Shown one piece after another: positions 1-8,275 of a stretch of 64,000 nucleotides of DNA. The position numbers were made by a program, and so were the translations under genes. The notes under the pieces were generated by a model. It was not told where the DNA came from. It saw only the letters and a list, made by a program, of their open reading frames with translations, and ran no database searches. The stretch's first letter is position 1; each line of letters starts with the position of its first letter. This DNA comes from Rhizobium sp. Leaf453. GTDB taxonomy: Bacteria; Pseudomonadota; Alphaproteobacteria; Rhizobiales; Rhizobiaceae. The DNA is taken from NCBI RefSeq assembly GCF_001425605.1, contig NZ_LMRG01000027.1, positions 132,001 to 196,000 of the forward strand. Reading direction: 5' to 3'.

Positions 1-185
1 GAGCCGGACCCGTAGATCATCCAGCTGAATGTGCCGAAATCCGTGATCCTCTCGTTGAACGTCACCACCCCGCCCGGCAACCCCTGAGCCCATTGCGAGA
101 TCGTCCCATCGAACGGCAGGAGTGCTGCAACAAGCAGGGCGGTCGCGACGAGGAGCCAGAGGGATGAGGAAAAGGGGCGTGTCAT
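1..185 (-). CDS. PAP2-family phosphatase, N-terminal part only
   Basis: The reading frame opens with ATG at 185 (MTRPFSSS) and runs off the left edge after about 61 codons. An N-terminal hydrophobic segment (WLLVATALLVAALLPF) is followed by a polar stretch and a second apparently membrane-facing stretch, as in the first part of membrane phosphatases of the PAP2 (phosphatidic acid phosphatase 2) superfamily. The catalytic KxxxxxxRP and SGH motifs would lie outside the window, so the family call rests on resemblance of the first segment and is tentative. Codon use is like the neighbouring chromosomal genes. Confidence 0.45.
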   Translation of the reverse strand, partial: MTRPFSSSLWLLVATALLVAALLPFDGTISQWAQGLPGGVVTFNERITDFGTFSWMIYGSG

Positions 186-236
186 GGATTCCGAGTTTCA
201 GGATGGATGGGAGTTCAAGGCCGCCTACCCCACTCT

Positions 237-357
237 GCCGTCATTCCTGTGCCTGTCACAGGGACCCAGCCGCAGCGCGTCTGCGCTGCGAAAGGTGTGA
301 TTTTACGCGACGGATGTCGCGTGGTGGGGTTCCTGCGACGAGCACAGGAATGACGGC
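237..357. repeat. Mosaic palindromic intergenic element
   Basis: A 16-base arm GCCGTCATTCCTGTGC at 237-252 returns as its perfect inverse at 342-357, with further partly matching bases inside. Elements of this layout are scattered through Rhizobiaceae intergenic regions. It sits between leuB and the PAP2 gene and has no coding potential that makes sense. It might act as a transcript-end structure, but it is more simply a dispersed repeat. Confidence 0.65.
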
Positions 358-460
358 GGGTGATAGGCTGGCCCATGCATACTAGGTGTGGGCCGATTAC
401 CATGATTCAACCCCACCAAACAAAAACGGCACCCGGTGTTGTCAGCCGGATGCCTCAGTG

Positions 461-487
461 AACCCCTCCCCCTTGTGGGGAGGGGTT
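461..487. terminator. leuB: GC-rich perfect hairpin downstream of leuB
   Basis: AACCCCTCCCC at 461-471 pairs perfectly with 477-487 around a 5-base loop, 30 bases beyond the leuB stop. No clear T-run follows on either strand, so it is either a weak terminator or part of a dispersed repeat. The neighbouring GGGGAGGGGG at 490-499 echoes the arm. Confidence 0.4.
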
Positions 488-516
488 GGGGAGGGGGCAT
501 GAAAACCCTGAGAGCC

Positions 517-1629
517 TCAGGCCGAAAGCGCCTTGAACTCTGCCAGGATCGCGTCACCCATCTCGACGGTACCGACCTGGCGCGCACCCTCGGCCATGAT
601 GTCACCGGTGCGGATTCCCTGGTCGAGAACGTTGGCGATCGCCTTTTCCAGCGTGTCGGCTTCCTTCACCATGTTGAACGAATAGCGCAGGCACATGGCG
701 AACGAGGCGATCATGGCGATCGGGTTGGCGATGCCCTTGCCGGCAATGTCCGGAGCCGAGCCGTGAACGGGCTCGTACATGGCCTTGCGGCGGCCGGTCT
801 TCGGATCCGGTGCGCCGAGCGAGGCCGACGGCAGCATGCCGAGCGAACCGGTCAGCATGGCGGCGACGTCGGACAGCATGTCGCCGAACAGGTTGTCGGT
901 GACGATCACGTCGAACTGTTTTGGCGCACGGACCAGCTGCATGCCGCCGGCGTCAGCCAGCATGTGATCGAGCGCCACGTCGGAATACTTTTCCTTGTGC
1001 GTCGCCGTGACGACTTGGTTCCACAGGACGCCGGACTTCATCACGTTGCGCTTTTCCATTGAGCAGACGCGGTTGTTGCGGGTGCGGGCGAGTTCGAAGG
1101 CGACGCCGGCAATGCGTTCGATTTCGTAGGTGTCATAAACCTGCGTGTCGATGCCGCGCTTCTGGCCGTTGCCGAGGTCGATGATTTCCTTCGGCGAGCC
1201 GAAATAGACGCCGCCGGTCAGTTCACGCACGATCAGGATGTCGAGGCCTTCGACCAGCTCACGCTTCAGCGAGGAAGCATCCGAAAGCGCCGGATAGCAG
1301 ATGGCCGGGCGCAGGTTGGCAAACAGTTCCAGGTCCTTGCGCAGGCGAAGCAGGCCGGCTTCAGGGCGCACCTCGTAGGGAACCGCATCCCATTTCGGAC
1401 CGCCCACGGCGCCGAACAGAACGGCATCCGCCGCCATCGCCTTTTCCATGTCGGCGTCGGAAATCGCCTGGCCATGCGCATCATAGGCGGATCCGCCGAC
1501 CAGACCCTCGTCCGTCGTGAAACCGGCAGCCATTTCGGCGTTCATGTAGTCGATGATCTTGCGGACTTCCGCCATGGCTTCCGAGCCGATGCCGTCGCCG
1601 GGCAGAAGGAAAAGATTGCGCGATGTCAT
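517..1629 (-). CDS. leuB: 3-isopropylmalate dehydrogenase LeuB
   Basis: This cytoplasmic enzyme oxidises and decarboxylates 3-isopropylmalate with NAD+ in leucine synthesis. The protein of 370 residues, starting [15 protein letters not shown] at 1629, matches the usual family length. The frame is open upstream to 1995, but the leader has no similarity to the family. Visible signatures are GDGIGSEAM at the N-terminus, ELTGGVYFG near residue 145 and the substrate/NAD segment with [12 protein letters not shown]. leuD lies about 7 kb away on the same strand with unrelated genes between, so the leu genes are not one operon. No leader peptide or attenuator was seen upstream. Confidence 0.95.
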   Translation of the reverse strand: MTSRNLFLLPGDGIGSEAMAEVRKIIDYMNAEMAAGFTTDEGLVGGSAYDAHGQAISDADMEKAMAADAVLFGAVGGPKWDAVPYEVRPEAGLLRLRKDLELFANLRPAICYPALSDASSLKRELVEGLDILIVRELTGGVYFGSPKEIIDLGNGQKRGIDTQVYDTYEIERIAGVAFELARTRNNRVCSMEKRNVMKSGVLWNQVVTATHKEKYSDVALDHMLADAGGMQLVRAPKQFDVIVTDNLFGDMLSDVAAMLTGSLGMLPSASLGAPDPKTGRRKAMYEPVHGSAPDIAGKGIANPIAMIASFAMCLRYSFNMVKEADTLEKAIANVLDQGIRTGDIMAEGARQVGTVEMGDAILAEFKALSA

Positions 1630-2033
1630 GGGGCATTCCTTTGAAGAAGGGTGGGCTGTTCGATGTTGGCGCGTTCTTAACGCAACTTCCGTTCGAGGAA
1701 AATGCATTTCCGGAAAGAATTGTGCGCGGCTTTTCAGTTCCGGACGGAACGGGTGGTGCCCGCCACCCCGTGGAACTCTGGGCGTGCGGGTCAGCCGCCC
1801 GCGTTTGAACCCAATTGATACGCCCATGCGCCGATTGATCCGCTCCGTCGCTGCGTCGCTTCGTGCGACGCTGGACATGCTTCTTTTCAGGAACAGGTCG
1901 AAATTTTGAATGTCGGAACATCCTGTTCCGTCCGGAACAGCGCGAACCGAGGTCTCGTGGGATAGTCGGGTCATGGATGAGGGAGGCTCATTCACCGAAA
2001 CATTCCCGACCGGGATTTCAAGGAGAGACCCAC
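1630..2033. other. 404-base intergenic region between leuB and a small secreted protein gene
   Basis: This holds the leuB leader and the promoter region of the rightward small gene. Three structures stand out: a hairpin GGGTGG-TGCCCG-CCACCC at 1751-1768, a hairpin GCGTCGC-TTCGT-GCGACGC at 1853-1871, and a 15-base palindrome GGAACATCCTGTTCC at 1915-1929 flanked by two more GGAACAG-like copies near 1890 and 1934. No gene is recognised. Confidence 0.5.
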
Positions 2034-2210
2034 ATGCGCAAGTTCGTTCTGACCGCTGCCGCCGCCATCGTCGCTGCCGTTTCCTTTGCCGCCCCCTCGC
2101 AGGCCGGCTATCGTTCGGACGACTGCGAACCCACCTGCTATATCAAGAAGATCCGCACCTACGATTATTACGGCAACCTGATCGTCAAAAAGGTCCGCAT
2201 CTGCGACTAG
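2034..2210 (+). CDS. Small exported Cys-containing protein
   Basis: 58 codons from ATG 2034, preceded by a good ribosome binding site (AAGGAGAG). Residues 1-24 are a classic Sec signal peptide (MRKF, Ala-rich core, APSQA|G). The mature part is only about 34 residues, with four Cys-free tyrosines/lysines around a CEPTC pair and one C-terminal Cys. I do not recognise a named family, and the function is unknown. A terminator follows at 2288. Confidence 0.75.
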   Translation: MRKFVLTAAAAIVAAVSFAAPSQAGYRSDDCEPTCYIKKIRTYDYYGNLIVKKVRICD

Positions 2211-2287
2211 AGTTTGTCAGGGAAAAGTGGGAACCGGTTTTCCCGAAAAGACAAATTCCAAACGACTTGTTTCTGACTTCCTCCACG

Positions 2288-2327
2288 AAAGACCTGGCTG
2301 TCCCTGCGGCCGGGTCTTTCGCTTTTT
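2288..2327 (+). terminator. Rho-independent terminator
   Basis: AAAGACCTGGC pairs with GCCGGGTCTTT (one G-T pair) around a 9-base loop, followed by CGCTTTTT. It ends the small secreted gene and is about 30 bases short of the convergent DoxX stop, so it may serve both strands. Confidence 0.8.
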
Positions 2328-2354
2328 GGCTGTCGGTTGAGTTTCCCCGAAGGA

Positions 2355-2807
2355 TCAGCTCCAGTCCCGTCCGCCGCGTCGCCATTTGTGCAGGTCGTAC
2401 CAGGCGACAAGCAGAAAGCCGCCGGCGAGCCCCATATGCTCGAAAAACAGGTTCATCGCGGCGAAACGCTCGGCTCCGAACGGTATCTCCCAGAACCGCA
2501 GGGCAATGAAGGTCGCCATCACCGTGAATATGCACAACGCCAGCGCACCGATCCACCGGCAGAAACCGCTGACGATCATCGCCACCGCGCTCAACTGCAA
2601 AAGGATCACCACGGCCGCGATCGGCCGCCCCGGCAGCAGTCCATAGCCTTCCATTTCCCGTGCTGCCGCAGTGAAATCCAGAAGCCTGTTCACACCGGTG
2701 ATGATATGCGGTGAGCACAATGCCAGAAGCCCCAGCCACCGCGCCGGATGACTGGTAAAGACCGGCGTACAGGCGCCAGCCAGCTTCGCTTCCATCTTGA
2801 GCAGCAT
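2355..2807 (-). CDS. DoxX-family membrane protein
   Basis: 150 residues starting MLLKMEAK at 2807, with GAGGAC as ribosome binding site. Four hydrophobic segments (about residues 20-40, 60-82, 85-105 and 120-140) give the four-helix layout of DoxX/SURF4-like proteins. The segment PHIITGVNRLLDF and the RFWEIPFG loop are typical. Members are small inner-membrane proteins loosely tied to redox or thiosulfate metabolism, and the role here cannot be stated. It appears monocistronic. Confidence 0.75.
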   Translation of the reverse strand: MLLKMEAKLAGACTPVFTSHPARWLGLLALCSPHIITGVNRLLDFTAAAREMEGYGLLPGRPIAAVVILLQLSAVAMIVSGFCRWIGALALCIFTVMATFIALRFWEIPFGAERFAAMNLFFEHMGLAGGFLLVAWYDLHKWRRGGRDWS

Positions 2808-2933
2808 CGTTCTTGTCCTCTGGATGCATGGTGTCGTGGCGGGGATGCTACATGGCCTTGGCCGAAGGTCCAGACTGCGCGCTGAAGATTTCGAAACTCC
2901 GGCTATGGCAGTTGTTGATTTACGGCCAGATCC

Positions 2934-3092
2934 CTCTTCTCCCCGGCGGGGAGAAGGTGGCGCGTAGCGCCGGATGAGGGGGCCGAAGGCCACCTTTGAA
3001 TATGCCGCTTGCTGCCGGCGGAGCCGGCACCCCTCATCGCCTCACTGCGTTCGGCACTTCTCCCCGATGGGGCGAAGAGAAACCCGGCCTCG
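2934..3092. repeat. RIME-like palindromic element
   Basis: CTTCTCCCCGGCGGGGAGAAGGTG near 2938 and the GATGAGGGGG that follows are mirrored by CCCCTCATCG and CACTTCTCCCCGATGGGG near 3031-3073, with GC hairpins between (GCCGGCGGAGCCGGC). This is the layout of Rhizobium intergenic mosaic elements. It separates DoxX from the TetR gene and contains no credible gene. Confidence 0.75.
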
Positions 3093-3099
3093 CCTCCCA

Positions 3100-3756
3100 T
3101 TATCCAGGAAAACCCGGGACAGCCGGAACACACTTGATCCCCCGCAAATAAGCACAAAACATGTCCGCCATCGCCTCCGAAAACACCGCGATCTCTTCCT
3201 CCGTCCGGGGCGTCGTCGAAAAATCCTGGCCGACGGTTCCGAGCGTGGTCATGATCAGGTCGCTTGCGACATCGCGAACGGGATCCGGCACATCCGGCAG
3301 GATTTCCAGCATGAAGGCCTCGATCACCGGTTCGGCTGCGTTTCTCGCCGCCTCGGCTTCCGGCGCGTCGCGGTAGAGCGGTGCCGCGTCGGCCAGCGCG
3401 GTCCGCACAGCCGCCTCCTCGCATTCGGAGCGCAGGAAGGCATGCACCATCGATCGCAGCCGGTCGAACGGCGGCACCGACCGGTCACCAAGGATCTGCG
3501 TCAACATGCCGGTCGTCCGCTGCCATTCCTCGCTCTGCAGCCGGAACAGGATCGAGGCCTTGTTGGGAAAATACTGGTAGAGCGAGCCGACGCTCACCCC
3601 TGCCCGCTCGGCCACCCGCGCCGTGGTGAACCGGGCGGCCCCCTCCTCCGTCAAAACGCGAACAGCAGCCTGGAGGATCGCGCCGACAAGGTCGTTCGAG
3701 CGCGCCTGGCTGGGTGATTTTCGCGTGGAAATCCGGGGGCTTGCAGTCTTCGTCAT
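3100..3756 (-). CDS. TetR/AcrR-family transcriptional regulator
   Basis: 218 residues from ATG 3756. The N-terminal helix-turn-helix is clear: ILQAAVRVLTEEG, then FTTARVAERAGVSVGSLYQYFPNK (about residues 28-70), which is the TetR DNA-recognition block. The C-terminal ligand and dimer domain is divergent, as is usual. It is transcribed away from the O-methyltransferase across a 101-base gap containing a palindrome, so repression of that gene and of itself is the simplest reading. The ligand is unknown. Confidence 0.85.
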   Translation of the reverse strand: MTKTASPRISTRKSPSQARSNDLVGAILQAAVRVLTEEGAARFTTARVAERAGVSVGSLYQYFPNKASILFRLQSEEWQRTTGMLTQILGDRSVPPFDRLRSMVHAFLRSECEEAAVRTALADAAPLYRDAPEAEAARNAAEPVIEAFMLEILPDVPDPVRDVASDLIMTTLGTVGQDFSTTPRTEEEIAVFSEAMADMFCAYLRGIKCVPAVPGFPG

Positions 3757-3789
3757 CTGGGGGGGGCCACAATGCGATTAGCGAATGCG

Positions 3790-3802
3790 ACGAATTATTC
3801 GT
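3790..3802. promoter_or_regulatory. Candidate TetR operator
   Basis: ACGAATTATTCGT is a perfect palindrome with 6-base arms around a single T. It lies 34 bases upstream of the TetR start and 56 bases upstream of the methyltransferase start. Position and symmetry fit a TetR operator; binding is inferred. Confidence 0.5.
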
Positions 3803-3857
3803 ATTTTCTCCCGTGACACAAGGCCAACACGACACAAGACCCACAAGGATCATCACC

Positions 3858-4526
3858 ATGACGACATTGACTTCCGCTCCGCTCGCGCCCCTGCTCGATC
3901 GTCTTTTTGCCGAGGCAGCCTCGGCGACCAGCCCGGCCCTTTCGGGCATGTCGCGGGAAGAACAGCGGCGGCTCTTGACCAGCAAGACCGAGTATCTCGA
4001 TCTCTATGGCCGGCTGAAGGATCTCTGGCTGCCCGTCTCGCGCGAGGCGGGCCAGCTTCTCTACATGCTGGCGCGCAGCACGGGTGCGAAAACCATCGTC
4101 GAGTTCGGCACATCCTTCGGCATTTCCACCCTGCATCTCGCCGCTGCCCTCAGGGACAACGGTAGCGACAATGGCGGCGGCCGGCTGATCACCACCGAGT
4201 TCGAGCCCTCGAAAGTGGCGCGTGCCCGCCGGCACCTCACCGAAGGCGGCCTGATCGACCTCGTCGAAATCCGCGAAGGCGATGCCCTGAAAACGCTGGC
4301 CACCGGCCTGCCAGATGTCATCGATCTCGTCCTGCTCGATGGCGCAAAAGCCCTCTATCCCGATATCCTCGCCCTCCTCCAGCCTCGCCTGCGCCCAGGC
4401 GCCCTGGTGATCGCCGACAATGCCGACGATAGCCCGGATTATCTCGCTTACGTCCGGTCTCCGGCGAACGGCTATGTCTCGACGCCGTTTTCGGAGGATG
4501 TGGAATTGTCGATGTGGGGTGGGTGA
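3858..4526 (+). CDS. SAM-dependent O-methyltransferase
   Basis: 222 residues from ATG 3858 (AAGGA ribosome binding site); the frame is open further upstream but crosses the operator. The SAM-binding motif VEFGTSFGISTLHLAAAL (about residues 80-97), then TTEFEPSK and VLLDGAKALYPDIL, match the class I O-methyltransferase family 3 (catechol/caffeoyl-CoA type). The acidic TEFEPSK end would hold the ribose of SAM. It is probably controlled by the divergent TetR regulator. The substrate is unknown. Confidence 0.85.
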   Translation: MTTLTSAPLAPLLDRLFAEAASATSPALSGMSREEQRRLLTSKTEYLDLYGRLKDLWLPVSREAGQLLYMLARSTGAKTIVEFGTSFGISTLHLAAALRDNGSDNGGGRLITTEFEPSKVARARRHLTEGGLIDLVEIREGDALKTLATGLPDVIDLVLLDGAKALYPDILALLQPRLRPGALVIADNADDSPDYLAYVRSPANGYVSTPFSEDVELSMWGG

Positions 4527-4709
4527 GATTTTTGCGGAAGGGTGCAGACGCGGTGCGTTTGCATCCTTCCGGGTAGCGGCCAACTGATGGCGGGTTGTGC
4601 GCCAGGCGATACGTCACATGAACGAGCAGGCTGGCCGGGGCCGTCAGAAAATTATTGACTTTTTGGTAAAAATTGTCGGTCCTGCGTGTAAGAACTCTGG
4701 GGACACGCC

Positions 4710-5840
4710 ATGACATCCAAGCTCGCGACAACCTTCACTGGCCTTCCGTTCGTCAATCCTTTCGTCCTGGCCTCGGCGCCGCCGACGGAAAGCAAGACCA
4801 AGATCATGAAAGCATTCGAGGCTGGCTGGGGCGGTGTCGTGACCAAAACCATTGGCCTGCACCCTGTCGAGAACGTTGCCGGTCCGAAAACGATCTATCA
4901 GCGTGCCAGTGAAACGAAACCCTATGTCTCGCGCTACAAGCGGCCTGACACGGTTTCCCATTCGTCCTGGAACTGGGAACTGATCTCGGACCAGCCGCTG
5001 GATCTGTGGCTTCCCGACCTTGAGGAAATCAAGACCACCTATCCGGACCGCATGCTCATCGGCTCGATCATGGCCGGCGCCGGGAGCGAAGCCGAGATGG
5101 ACAACTGGCGCAAGCTGGCGCGCGCTGTCGTCAACGCCGGATGCGATGCCATCGAACTGAACATGTCCTGCCCCCATATGGACCGCAAGGACATGGGGGC
5201 GCATATCGCCAATGACGAGACCATCATCCGGTCGATCCTCAAGGCCGTGACCGAAGCGGTCAGCGTGCCCATCTGGGTCAAGCTGACGCCCTCGTCCTCC
5301 TCGCTCCTGGCCGGAGCCCAGGCAGCGTATGATGCGGGCGCCGCCTCGATCTCGCTCTGCAATACCTTCCCGTCCCTGCCGCTGATGGACCCGGAGACCC
5401 TGAAGTTCGAAGTCGAGGTCGACGGTCTGGTCACCTCGGGCGGACTGGGAGGGCTGGCGATCCTGCATCAGGCCCTGCAACGCGTCTCGGACATTTCCCG
5501 CGCCTTCCCGGACAGGGCGATTTCCGGCATCGGTGGAATAAGAGGCTTTCGCGAGGCCTTCAACTTCATCGTGCATGGGGCAGGGAATCTGCAGGTTTGC
5601 ACGGCCGCGATGGAAGACAAGGGCAGCGGAGGCATCGGCACCAATCTGATCCAGGAACTGACCAGCGATCTCACCGATTATCTGGAGCGCAAGGGATACG
5701 CCTCGATCGAAGAGTTCCGGGGCATCGCGCGCGAAAGGATCGTTGAACACTCCCGGATCCGCCGAAAGAGCGAAGCATATAACGGTGGCTACGAGCAATC
5801 GGCGGACCTGAGCCCAAGACCTTCCGCGAGTTTTGGATAA
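4710..5840 (+). CDS. PreA-like dihydropyrimidine dehydrogenase subunit lacking its ferredoxin domain
   Basis: 376 residues. The FMN-barrel is well preserved: LPFVNPFVLASAPPT at the start, VTKTIGLHP, the active-site loop ELNMSCPH with its cysteine, and the FMN-phosphate region GGLGGLAIL / SGIGGIRGF. In PreA (NAD-dependent uracil/thymine reduction, with PreT) this barrel is followed by a two-cluster ferredoxin-like tail of about 60 residues. Here the protein stops after YNGGYEQSADLSPRPSASFG and no CxxCxxC is encoded downstream. No preT or hydantoinase/dihydropyrimidinase is adjacent. It could be a 3'-deleted gene or an orphan barrel using another electron donor. Confidence 0.75.
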   Translation: MTSKLATTFTGLPFVNPFVLASAPPTESKTKIMKAFEAGWGGVVTKTIGLHPVENVAGPKTIYQRASETKPYVSRYKRPDTVSHSSWNWELISDQPLDLWLPDLEEIKTTYPDRMLIGSIMAGAGSEAEMDNWRKLARAVVNAGCDAIELNMSCPHMDRKDMGAHIANDETIIRSILKAVTEAVSVPIWVKLTPSSSSLLAGAQAAYDAGAASISLCNTFPSLPLMDPETLKFEVEVDGLVTSGGLGGLAILHQALQRVSDISRAFPDRAISGIGGIRGFREAFNFIVHGAGNLQVCTAAMEDKGSGGIGTNLIQELTSDLTDYLERKGYASIEEFRGIARERIVEHSRIRRKSEAYNGGYEQSADLSPRPSASFG

Positions 5841-5950
5841 CGCCTGCGACGGACGGATAGGATCGAACCGGGTATTGCTTGCCGGCGATAAGACCGCGTT
5901 TCCAGCCATCGCCCGCATTCTGGAAAACCTGCCTGAACGGCAGGAAAGGG
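5833..5950 (+). pseudogene. Remnant of a siderophore-interacting protein (SIP-type ferric reductase) gene
   Basis: In the frame opening at 5833, residues 13-30 read NRVLLAGDKTAFPAIARI, followed by LENLP. This is the NAD(P)H-binding signature of siderophore-interacting (ViuB/SIP) flavoproteins, whose usual form is close to LLVGDETALPAIARxLExLP. Only about 35 codons are recognisable, with neither the FAD domain upstream nor the C-terminus downstream. It abuts the truncated PreA gene, pointing to a deletion or recombination scar. Confidence 0.5.
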
Positions 5951-6216
5951 GGCGAAAAGCTGCCTTTAGGGTTCCGTTCGGGAATGACAGGTTTGGGTCG
6001 ATAGCCGATGTCTACGATCGGCCGCTTTGCGCCAATTGCGGACAGCGATAGCGGTTAGAGCTTTGGCATTAGCCGGAACCTGTTTTAGCGAGGGCTCTGC
6101 AAAGTCCGGTAAGTTGGTATTAAGCAAGAAGTGCGGTTTTAGAGTGTTGAAGTTCTGTCACTTGCGGACGTCCAGGAGCAGTGATTTATCACAATTCGAG
6201 ACCACCGTGTCCCTTC
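5951..6216. other. Gene-free stretch between the SIP remnant and the nuclease-like gene
   Basis: GC is lower than in the flanks. Segments such as GATAGCCGAT (about 6000) and CGCCAATTGCGGA (about 6030-6042) recur loosely on the far side of the next gene (near 7268 and 7422), as if dispersed repeats flank it. No tRNA, hairpin terminator or credible short gene was found. Confidence 0.35.
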
Positions 6217-7125
6217 TTAGGCGCGGAGCGGATTGATGCCGAATACCGACACCAACCCCGCCAACTCGTCGGCCAGCCCTGCTTTCAGCATTGACATCTG
6301 CATGTTCTTATCGTGCATCTTGATGCTGGCCTTTACGTTTTGTCTGCCGATCCGGTCGAGGATGACGTTGTCGACCAGCATCTCAATGTGTCGGCCTGTC
6401 AGCTTAAGTCGTGCGCCTCGCATCTTGTGTTTTACCCACCAGATTATCCGCGCTTGGTTGACCTCGAACCATCCCACTGGCGCCTGCAGTCCTGCGTCTA
6501 TGATCTGATCGAGCATATCAGCGACCAGCGTCCCCGACATCGCATACGCACGCGCTGCAACGGCAGCTTCCTGAAGAGTTTCGTAGCGGATCTTCTCTTG
6601 ATAGGCGCGGGTTCCTTTGTCGCCGCTCACTTTCCATATCGACGGAGCAGCCGCTTTGGCTTTCATTGTCCAAGTGTCTGTCCACTCGTCTGACAATACC
6701 AGCGCCGAACCTTCATCCACGGTTGCGATCAGCGTCACAAGCCTCCTGTAGACGCTCTCGTCCATCTGCCCATCAAGACGCAGGAGTGGCCCGATACTGA
6801 GATAGCGACCTGCGATCTTAAATATCCACTGGTTGCCGTTGGTCACGCAGCCCATAGCGCCCGGGTTGAGGTAGGGATCGATCATCCCTGGATGGACCTG
6901 CTTTCCAAACTTCTTGGCTTCGACTAGCCATATGGGGGTCTGGCGGCCTTCAGCCATGAGGGCAATGTCGGCCGACAGGCGTTTGTTTGGCCCGTTCGGT
7001 TGTGGGTACTCGAAAAAGGGCTCAAGGAAGCTGACCTCGCATGCCGCGTCAACGACGGGGCAGACCAGTCGATACATCGCCCAGCGCTCAGATGGCTGAG
7101 GCCGGAATACTTTCGTCAAGTTCAT
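6217..7125 (-). CDS. Orphan PD-(D/E)XK nuclease-like protein
   Basis: 302 residues from ATG 7125. Residues 50-72 hold the only recognisable motif, SADIALMAEG followed by IWLVEAKK. D53, E69 and K71 are spaced like the D-(E)xK active site of restriction-type nucleases, as in the N-terminal nuclease domain of type I HsdR proteins. The remainder (alpha-helical, basic, with MRGARLKLTGRHIEMLVDNVILDR near residue 240) matches nothing I know. No methylase, specificity subunit or helicase is adjacent. The gene lies in a lower-GC patch flanked by repeat fragments, suggesting acquisition. A stand-alone defence or mobile-element nuclease is possible; function is inferred from the motif only. Confidence 0.55.
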   Translation of the reverse strand: MNLTKVFRPQPSERWAMYRLVCPVVDAACEVSFLEPFFEYPQPNGPNKRLSADIALMAEGRQTPIWLVEAKKFGKQVHPGMIDPYLNPGAMGCVTNGNQWIFKIAGRYLSIGPLLRLDGQMDESVYRRLVTLIATVDEGSALVLSDEWTDTWTMKAKAAAPSIWKVSGDKGTRAYQEKIRYETLQEAAVAARAYAMSGTLVADMLDQIIDAGLQAPVGWFEVNQARIIWWVKHKMRGARLKLTGRHIEMLVDNVILDRIGRQNVKASIKMHDKNMQMSMLKAGLADELAGLVSVFGINPLRA

Positions 7126-7888
7126 ACACCCTCCCGTTCACAGCGCGGAACATAGCCGAAACGGCCTCCCAAGAAAATCGCTTGCGCCCCTTCGAACCGA
7201 GCGTCGCGGCATCAAAGCAAAGTCGTACAAAAGAAGGTAGTGCCGCCTTTCACTACATCGCCAAACCTCGCCAATTGCGGATTGCGCCTCGTCCCGACAT
7301 TTGATTCATGCGGCCCGCAAATAATGGTCTCAGAATTGAACAGAACCATAGCGTTCGACTTCAGTATTTGATGGGTGCGGAGAGATGCGAAAATCAGACG
7401 CATTTCTAGCCAATATCCGCAATGGGCCAATAGCCGATATTCTCCCTACACTCACGATAGCCGTGCCGTCTCCCCCAACAAAAAATCTCATCCCCGTCCA
7501 TCCCCGCCCTACAATCCCATGCCATGATCATTCCCGTCCTGTCCCGGATACACCGCAAGACGTTTGCGGCGAGGCAGGGCTGGCGCTCCACGGAAAGCCT
7601 TGGGGTCTTTTGACCTCGAACGTCAGGCGGAACGGAAGGAGAGCCCCCGGAACATGGACCCCCTCCGTCCTTATGGGGTGGGCGTGCCTGTGTGGCACAC
7701 ATGTCGGGAAAGGATGCGTGACGTACCGGGCTGTGTTGCTGAATGCCGGTCCCGGAGACATGCGAAACGCAATCATCCCGAGGCAGAGGGTCTAAAGTCG
7801 GGGTCTGTAGGTGAGGTGTCGAAACCACGGCGGTCACCGCGCGGGGATGTTTTCCCGTGTCTGGCCGCGCACCAACAGCGGAGAGATC
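7126..7888. other. 763-base region without a recognised gene
   Basis: Open frames here (for example 7385-7795 plus, 7406-7909 minus) have no family resemblance and mutually exclusive codon bias. I looked for tmRNA, RNase P RNA, 4.5S RNA and tRNAs and found no diagnostic sequence. Between 7560 and 7850 the sequence is rich in short inverted pairs (CCCCCTCCGT...TGGGGTGGG; CGCGGGGATGTTTTCCCGTG), so a structured RNA or a decayed mobile piece is possible. Confidence 0.35.
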
Positions 7889-8269
7889 ATGCCCTATATC
7901 AAGCCGCAACCTTCACCCTTCAAGACGCTGACATTCCGTATGGCGGCAACCGCATGGCTCCGGCATTTTCGCTGCCGGGTGCGCCGCTGCCGCCGCAATT
8001 ACCGTTGCATGGGCGTGGAGTTTCTTCATGGCGTGCCGCAATGCGTCCGCAACATGCCCCACGCCGAAGTCGAGGCGATGCTGACGTTTTTTGGCGATGC
8101 GGCGCAAATGGCAACGCCGGAAGCGGTCGCCGAAAACCTGGCGCGGGCAACAACGGAGGAGGAGCGCGAGATGATCGCCTTCCGGCGCCGCTTTTTCCTG
8201 TCCTATCAGGATGAGCTGGCGAGAGCCGGGCTGGCGGAGCCGCTGGGGCCGCCCTTTGTCGAAGGCTGA
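7889..8269 (+). CDS. Hypothetical protein
   Basis: 126 residues from ATG 7889 (AGCGGAGAG ribosome binding site), starting MPYIKPQPSPFKT. The N-terminal half is strongly basic with several Cys and Arg (RHFRCRVRRCRRNYRC at about residues 25-40). The C-terminal half is acidic and helical (ATTEEEREMIAFRRRFFLSYQDELARAG). No known domain is recognised. Coding bias improves after the ATG, which is why this start was preferred to the longer frames. It converges on the RidA gene with a 6-base gap. Confidence 0.6.
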   Translation: MPYIKPQPSPFKTLTFRMAATAWLRHFRCRVRRCRRNYRCMGVEFLHGVPQCVRNMPHAEVEAMLTFFGDAAQMATPEAVAENLARATTEEEREMIAFRRRFFLSYQDELARAGLAEPLGPPFVEG

Positions 8270-8275
8270 ACCGGA

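Noticed and set aside
1630..1995. N-terminal extension of LeuB
   Set aside because: It is unlike any LeuB; the family start [15 protein letters not shown] is at 1629.
5951..6216. A small gene around DRFGSIADV in the frame from 5833
   Set aside because: The peptide belongs to a dispersed intergenic repeat commonly translated by gene finders; there is no ribosome binding site.
7500..7888. tmRNA, RNase P RNA or 4.5S RNA
   Set aside because: None of their diagnostic sequences (tag peptide codons, conserved P RNA cores, GGAAG-tetraloop core) was found on either strand.
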